DNA from: Pseudomonas viridiflava
GTDB lineage: Bacteria; Pseudomonadota; Gammaproteobacteria; Pseudomonadales; Pseudomonadaceae
Length of the DNA: 64,000 nucleotides
Assembly (NCBI RefSeq): GCF_900589395.1
Contig: NZ_UUIS01000084.1
Location: 52,615 to 116,614 of the forward strand
Direction of reading: 5' to 3'
Shown: one piece after another, positions 60,228 to 64,000 of the stretch
Layout of the letters: every line of letters starts with the position of its first letter
Position numbering within the stretch: the stretch's first letter is position 1
The notes under the pieces: generated by a model
What the model was told of the DNA's origin: nothing
The model's input: only the letters and a program-made list of their open reading frames with translations
Databases searched by the model: none
Position numbers and translations under genes: made by a program

Positions 60228-62837
60228 TCAGGCTTGAACGACCGGGATGTTGGCGTTGGCGGCCGCTTCACGGAACTCGGCGATCTGGTCGAAGCTCAGG
60301 TAGCGGTAAACGTCCGCGGCCATGGTGTCGATCTGATTGGCGTATTCCATGTACTCCTCGACGGTCGGCAGGCGACCCAGGATCGAGGCAACCGATGCCA
60401 GCTCGGCCGAGGCCAGGTAGACATTGGCGCCGTCGCCCAGACGGTTCGGGAAGTTACGGGTCGAGGTCGACACCACGGTGGCGTTCGGCTCTACACGTGC
60501 CTGGTTACCCATGCACAGCGAGCAGCCCGGCATTTCCATGCGCGCGCCGGCCTTGCCGTAGATGCCGTAGTAGCCTTCCTCGGTCAACTGATGAGCGTCC
60601 ATCTTGGTCGGCGGCGACAGCCACAGGCGCGTAGGCAACTGGCCCTTGACCTTGTCCAGCAACTTGCCCGCTGCGCGGAAGTGGCCGATGTTGGTCATGC
60701 ACGATCCGATGAACACTTCGTCGATCTTCTCGCCCTGTACGGAGGAGAGCAGACGGGCGTCGTCCGGGTCGTTCGGGGCGCAGAGCACAGGCTCCTTGAT
60801 GTCCGCCAGGTCGATCTCGATGATCTCGGCGTATTCGGCGTCCGGGTCGGCAGCCAGCAGTTGCGGGTTGGCGATCCAGGCTTCCATCGCCTGGGCACGA
60901 CGCTCCATGGTCCGCGCATCGCCGTAGCCTTCGCTGATCATCCAGCGCAGCAGGGTGATGTTGGACTTGAGGTACTCGGCGATCGGCTTCTCTGGCAGCT
61001 TGATGGTGCAACCGGCGGCCGAGCGTTCAGCCGAGGCGTCGGACAGTTCGAACGCCTGCTCGACAGTCAGCTCGTCCAGGCCTTCGATTTCCAGGATGCG
61101 ACCGGAGAAGGCGTTGATCTTGCCCTTCTTCTCGACGGTCAGCAGGCCTTTCTGGATGGCAACGTAAGGAATGGCATGGACCAGGTCACGCAGGGTGATG
61201 CCCGGTTGCATCTTGCCTTTGAAGCGCACCAGGATCGACTCGGGCATGTCCAGCGGCATCACGCCGGTGGCGGCGGCGAAGGCGACCAGGCCGGAACCGG
61301 CCGGGAAGGAAATGCCGATCGGGAAGCGGGTGTGCGAGTCGCCGCCGGTGCCGACGGTGTCAGGCAGCAGCATGCGGTTCAGCCAGCTGTGGATGATGCC
61401 GTCGCCAGGACGCAGGGACACGCCGCCACGGGTGCGGATGAAATCCGGCAGGGTGTGGTGGGTGGTGACGTCGATCGGCTTTGGATAGGCCGCGGTGTGG
61501 CAGAACGACTGCATGACCAGGTCGGCGGAGAAGCCCAGGCACGCCAGGTCTTTCAGCTCGTCGCGGGTCATCGGGCCTGTGGTGTCCTGGGAACCGACGG
61601 TGGTCATCTTCGGTTCGCAGTAGGTGCCAGGGCGCACGCCTTTGCCTTCTGGCAGGCCGCAGGCCTTGCCGACCATCTTCTGTGCCAGGGTGTAGCCCTT
61701 GCCGGTGTCGACCGGGGCTTCAGGCAGCTTGAACAGGTCGGTCGGGCCCAGGCCCAGTTCGGCACGGGCCTTTTCGGTCAGGCCACGGCCGACGATCAGC
61801 GGGATACGGCCGCCGGCGCGGACTTCGTCCAGCAGGACCGGGGTCTTGAGTTCAAAGGTGGTGATGACTTCTTCGCTGTCGTGCTTGCAGACCTTGCCCT
61901 GGTGCGGGTACAGGTCGATCACGTCACCCATGTTGATGTTCGAGACATCGAATTCGATCGGCAGGGCGCCGGCGTCTTCCATGGTGTTGTAGAAAATCGG
62001 CGCGATCTTGGTGCCGAAGCAGAAACCGCCGGCACGCTTGTTCGGCACGTACGGAATGTCGTCGCCGAAGAACCACAGCACCGAGTTGGTCGCCGATTTG
62101 CGCGAGGAGCCGGTACCGACCACGTCGCCGACGTAGGCGACCGGGAAGCCGTCGCCGTACATCTGGGCGATCTGCTTCATCGGGCCGATGGAGCCCTGCA
62201 CGTCAGGCACGATGCCTTCGCGGGCCATTTTCAGCATGGCCAGGGCGTGCAGCGGGATGTCCGGGCGCGACCAGGCATCGGGCGCCGGCGACAGGTCGTC
62301 GGTGTTGGTTTCGCCGGTGACCTTGAAGACGCGCAGGCTGATCTTGTCGGCCAGGGTCGGGCGCTTCTTGAACCACTCGCCATCGGCCCACGATTGCAGC
62401 ACGGCCTGGGCATTGGCGTTGCCGGTCTTGGCTTTTTCGGCCACGTCGTGGAAAGCGTCGAACATCAGCAGGGTGTGCTTGAGCTGTTCGGCAGCGACGG
62501 TGGCCAGGTCGGCATCATCGAGCAGTTCGACCAGGGTGGCGATGTTGTAGCCGCCCTGCATGGTGCCCAGCAGTTCGGTGGCGCGCTTCTTGTCGATCAG
62601 TGGGGAGGTGGCCTCGCCCTTGGCCAGGGCCGACAGGAAACCGGCCTTGACGTAGGCAGCTTCGTCAACGCCTGGTGGTACGCGGTTGGTGATCAGGTCG
62701 ACAAGGAAAGCTTCTTCGCCAGCCGGGGGATTCTTCAGCAGCTCGACCAGGCCTGCGGTTTGTTCGGCGTTAAGCGGCTGGGGCACGATGCCCTGGGCGG
62801 CACGCTCTTCGATATGTTTACGGTAGGCTTCAAGCAC
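60228..62837 (-). CDS. acnB: aconitate hydratase B
   Basis: The 869-residue TCA-cycle enzyme isomerises citrate to isocitrate. It shows the HEAT-like N-terminus, the DTVGTGGDSHTRFPIGISFP region and [4Fe-4S] ligand segments GSCMTNIGHF and GCSLCMGNQA. The true start is most likely GTG at 62837 (LEAYRKHIEERAAQGIVPQP) after GAGGGTAATACT. The ATG-led extension to 62927 adds 30 residues not found in AcnB. Length agrees with the family. Confidence 0.96.
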   Translation of the reverse strand: MLEAYRKHIEERAAQGIVPQPLNAEQTAGLVELLKNPPAGEEAFLVDLITNRVPPGVDEAAYVKAGFLSALAKGEATSPLIDKKRATELLGTMQGGYNIATLVELLDDADLATVAAEQLKHTLLMFDAFHDVAEKAKTGNANAQAVLQSWADGEWFKKRPTLADKISLRVFKVTGETNTDDLSPAPDAWSRPDIPLHALAMLKMAREGIVPDVQGSIGPMKQIAQMYGDGFPVAYVGDVVGTGSSRKSATNSVLWFFGDDIPYVPNKRAGGFCFGTKIAPIFYNTMEDAGALPIEFDVSNINMGDVIDLYPHQGKVCKHDSEEVITTFELKTPVLLDEVRAGGRIPLIVGRGLTEKARAELGLGPTDLFKLPEAPVDTGKGYTLAQKMVGKACGLPEGKGVRPGTYCEPKMTTVGSQDTTGPMTRDELKDLACLGFSADLVMQSFCHTAAYPKPIDVTTHHTLPDFIRTRGGVSLRPGDGIIHSWLNRMLLPDTVGTGGDSHTRFPIGISFPAGSGLVAFAAATGVMPLDMPESILVRFKGKMQPGITLRDLVHAIPYVAIQKGLLTVEKKGKINAFSGRILEIEGLDELTVEQAFELSDASAERSAAGCTIKLPEKPIAEYLKSNITLLRWMISEGYGDARTMERRAQAMEAWIANPQLLAADPDAEYAEIIEIDLADIKEPVLCAPNDPDDARLLSSVQGEKIDEVFIGSCMTNIGHFRAAGKLLDKVKGQLPTRLWLSPPTKMDAHQLTEEGYYGIYGKAGARMEMPGCSLCMGNQARVEPNATVVSTSTRNFPNRLGDGANVYLASAELASVASILGRLPTVEEYMEYANQIDTMAADVYRYLSFDQIAEFREAAANANIPVVQA

Positions 62838-63230
62838 AGTATTACCCTCATCAGTGGTCCCAAAAGGGTGTCCGGGACGCTCATCCAGATAAGTGCCGTA
62901 CCCGGTGTGTGGATGCTTTTCGAGCATGCTGACCAGGGTAACGACCTTATCTTACGAAGCTGTTTTCAAAGTTTTACGCCTGCTGAACGGCTGGGTGGGA
63001 CAGTCGGTCGGCCATTCGTGATGAGGGAATGGCCGGGCCGACACCGGACGGCGGGATAACTTGACTGTGCTCGTGACGCTTTGAAAACAGCTTCCGACGG
63101 ACATTGGCGCCTTATAAGGCCCGGTGATTCTACGGGAAAAGTTCAACAAAGGTAAGTTGGCTTCAGGGGTGACCCTGGTTAGACAAAGGGCTAACATGGC
63201 GCCTCGTTCCACCAGTTGCTGCCTGCCCCC
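62838..63230. other. intergenic region between divergent acnB and the DUF1289 gene
   Basis: This 393-bp stretch contains a large nested inverted repeat (62956-63094) that fills a third of it. A TTATAA box near 63112 may belong to a plus-strand promoter. No gene is seen. Confidence 0.55.
62956..63094. repeat. 139-bp nested palindromic element upstream of acnB
   Basis: Perfect 16-bp terminal inverted repeats GAAGCTGTTTTCAAAG (62956-62971) and CTTTGAAAACAGCTTC (63079-63094) flank an inner perfect pair GGCCATTC (63010-63017) / GAATGGCC (63027-63034). Both pairs share almost the same centre (~63023), so the whole can fold into one long imperfect stem. Confidence 0.85.
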
Positions 63231-63716
63231 ATGCCCGATCAGATCATCAAGACGCCTTGCATAGGCCTTTGCTCCACTGTCTTCGGCGACCGGGTGTGCC
63301 GCGGTTGCAAGCGTTTTCACCATGAGATCGTCAACTGGAACGCCTACAACGAAGACGAAAAGCGTGCCGTGTGGCTGCGCCTCGAACAGTTGCTGGTGCA
63401 GGTCATGACCGCCAAGGTCGAAATCTTCGATGTCGAAAAACTGCGCGGGCAATTGACCCTGCGCAAGATCCGCTTTGTCGCGCACCAGTCCGAGTACTGC
63501 TGGGCCTACCAGTTGATTGCCCGTGGCGCACGGGTGATCAACCAGGTCGAGGCCTATGGCTTTGTGCTGCTGCCCGAGTTTCGTGACTGGGCGCTGCCGG
63601 ATTTGCGTGATGCCATCGACCGCGAATTCTTCCTGCTGTCCGATGCGCATTACGACCGCTACATTGCCCCGGCCTTCTTGCGCGATGCGTTCGAGCGCGT
63701 CACGCCGCAGGCATAA
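63231..63716 (+). CDS. DUF1289 domain protein
   Basis: The 161-residue protein begins MPDQIIKTPCIGLCSTVFGD. It has the DUF1289 cysteine pattern TPC-x3-C then VCRGCKR (Cys near 9, 13, 22 and 25), probably a metal-binding knuckle. The rest is a helical region with FLLSDAHYDRYIAPAFLRDA near the end. It is divergent from acnB. Function unknown. No clear Shine-Dalgarno precedes the ATG; a TTG five codons upstream is an alternative. Confidence 0.8.
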   Translation: MPDQIIKTPCIGLCSTVFGDRVCRGCKRFHHEIVNWNAYNEDEKRAVWLRLEQLLVQVMTAKVEIFDVEKLRGQLTLRKIRFVAHQSEYCWAYQLIARGARVINQVEAYGFVLLPEFRDWALPDLRDAIDREFFLLSDAHYDRYIAPAFLRDAFERVTPQA

Positions 63717-63811
63717 AGGGTGATGCCGGCGAATCCGGTAATGCCGATCAGTTAAGTTGAGTTGTGTCGAATGCTGAAACTGTGGGGGGCTACTCTGCTG
63801 CGGGCGGCGAT

Positions 63812-64000
63812 CCGACGATGAGGTCAGCAAGACCCACACACCTGCTACGCCAGTCCCATAGCCATCGCCGGCAAGCCGCCTCCCACAGTCCGGTGCCAGA
63901 CCCGAAATTCAGGGTCACATCAATCCTGTGGGAGGCGGCTTGCCGACGATGAGGCCAGCAAGACCCATACACCTGCTGCGCCAGTCCCATAGCCATCGCC
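63812..64000. repeat. tandem REP-like repeat, period 131 bp, running off the window
   Basis: A unit starting CCGACGATGAGGTCAGCAAG at 63812 recurs at 63943 (CCGACGATGAGGCCAGCAAG) with 3 differences in 58 bases before the window ends. Within the first unit lie perfect 20-bp inverted repeats CGGCAAGCCGCCTCCCACAG (63869-63888) and its complement (63926-63945), typical of Pseudomonas REP palindromes. No gene is seen from 63717 to the right edge. Confidence 0.88.

Noticed and set aside
60234..63059. 941-codon plus-strand open frame opposite acnB
   Set aside because: It lies antisense to a clear aconitase and runs through its promoter region. The composition (His, Gly, Gln, Arg rich) is that of a codon-bias artefact.

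Overview
The window is chromosomal DNA of a gamma-proteobacterium of the genus Pseudomonas, most likely the P. putida/P. fluorescens lineage. The evidence is the high GC content with strong codon bias, the aotJQMOP-argR-aruCFGDBE block, the alaS-lysC-rsmA-tRNA-mgtE-amrZ block, and the lysine genes amaA, amaB and hglS. No phage genes, transposases or CRISPR arrays were seen, so most of the window reads as core and metabolic-accessory chromosome.

Layout. 1-2.1 kb: a truncated MFS transporter and small genes including phhB. 2.1-4.4 kb: acsA. 4.6-17.9 kb: the arginine regulon, with the ArgR-controlled ABC uptake system AotJQMOP, the regulator ArgR, and the complete arginine succinyltransferase pathway (aruC, F, G, D, B, E). 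17.9-22.4 kb: a minus-strand operon joining a class I aminotransferase to an acidic-amino-acid-type ABC transporter. 22.6-24.6 kb: ribH under an FMN riboswitch, and a threonine aldolase. 24.7-33.6 kb: alaS, lysC, rsmA, tRNA-Ser, three near-identical tRNA-Arg(ACG) genes, a secreted DUF4124-type protein, mgtE, amrZ and two small membrane/exported proteins. 34-37.3 kb: tRNA-Arg(CCT), a YciE-like ferritin-fold protein, sdaA and a LysR regulator. 37.4-45.8 kb: a lysine/pipecolate catabolic cluster. Its products would take L-pipecolate through 2-aminoadipate and 2-oxoadipate to 2-hydroxyglutarate (AmaA, AmaB, an aminotransferase, HglS), with a LysR regulator and a permease. 46-50.1 kb: an ECF sigma/FecR/TonB-receptor iron system. 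50.6-54.9 kb: a transaldolase-like protein lacking the Schiff-base lysine, followed by heme oxygenase BphO and bacteriophytochrome BphP. 55-59 kb: an aldehyde dehydrogenase divergent from a two-component flavin monooxygenase of the p-hydroxyphenylacetate hydroxylase C1/C2 type. 59-63.7 kb: a soluble PAS/chemotaxis-type protein, acnB and a DUF1289 protein. The right edge lies in a tandem of REP-like repeats.

The least-explained items are the transaldolase-like protein beside the phytochrome pair; the HPAH-type monooxygenase with its palindromic operator and Hfq/Crc-type motif; and several inverted-repeat element families. These include three copies of a 110-125 bp element with palindromic ends and an invertible asymmetric core, and a 139-bp nested palindrome upstream of acnB. 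All functions are assigned by reading translated sequence and recalling families; no database search was run.
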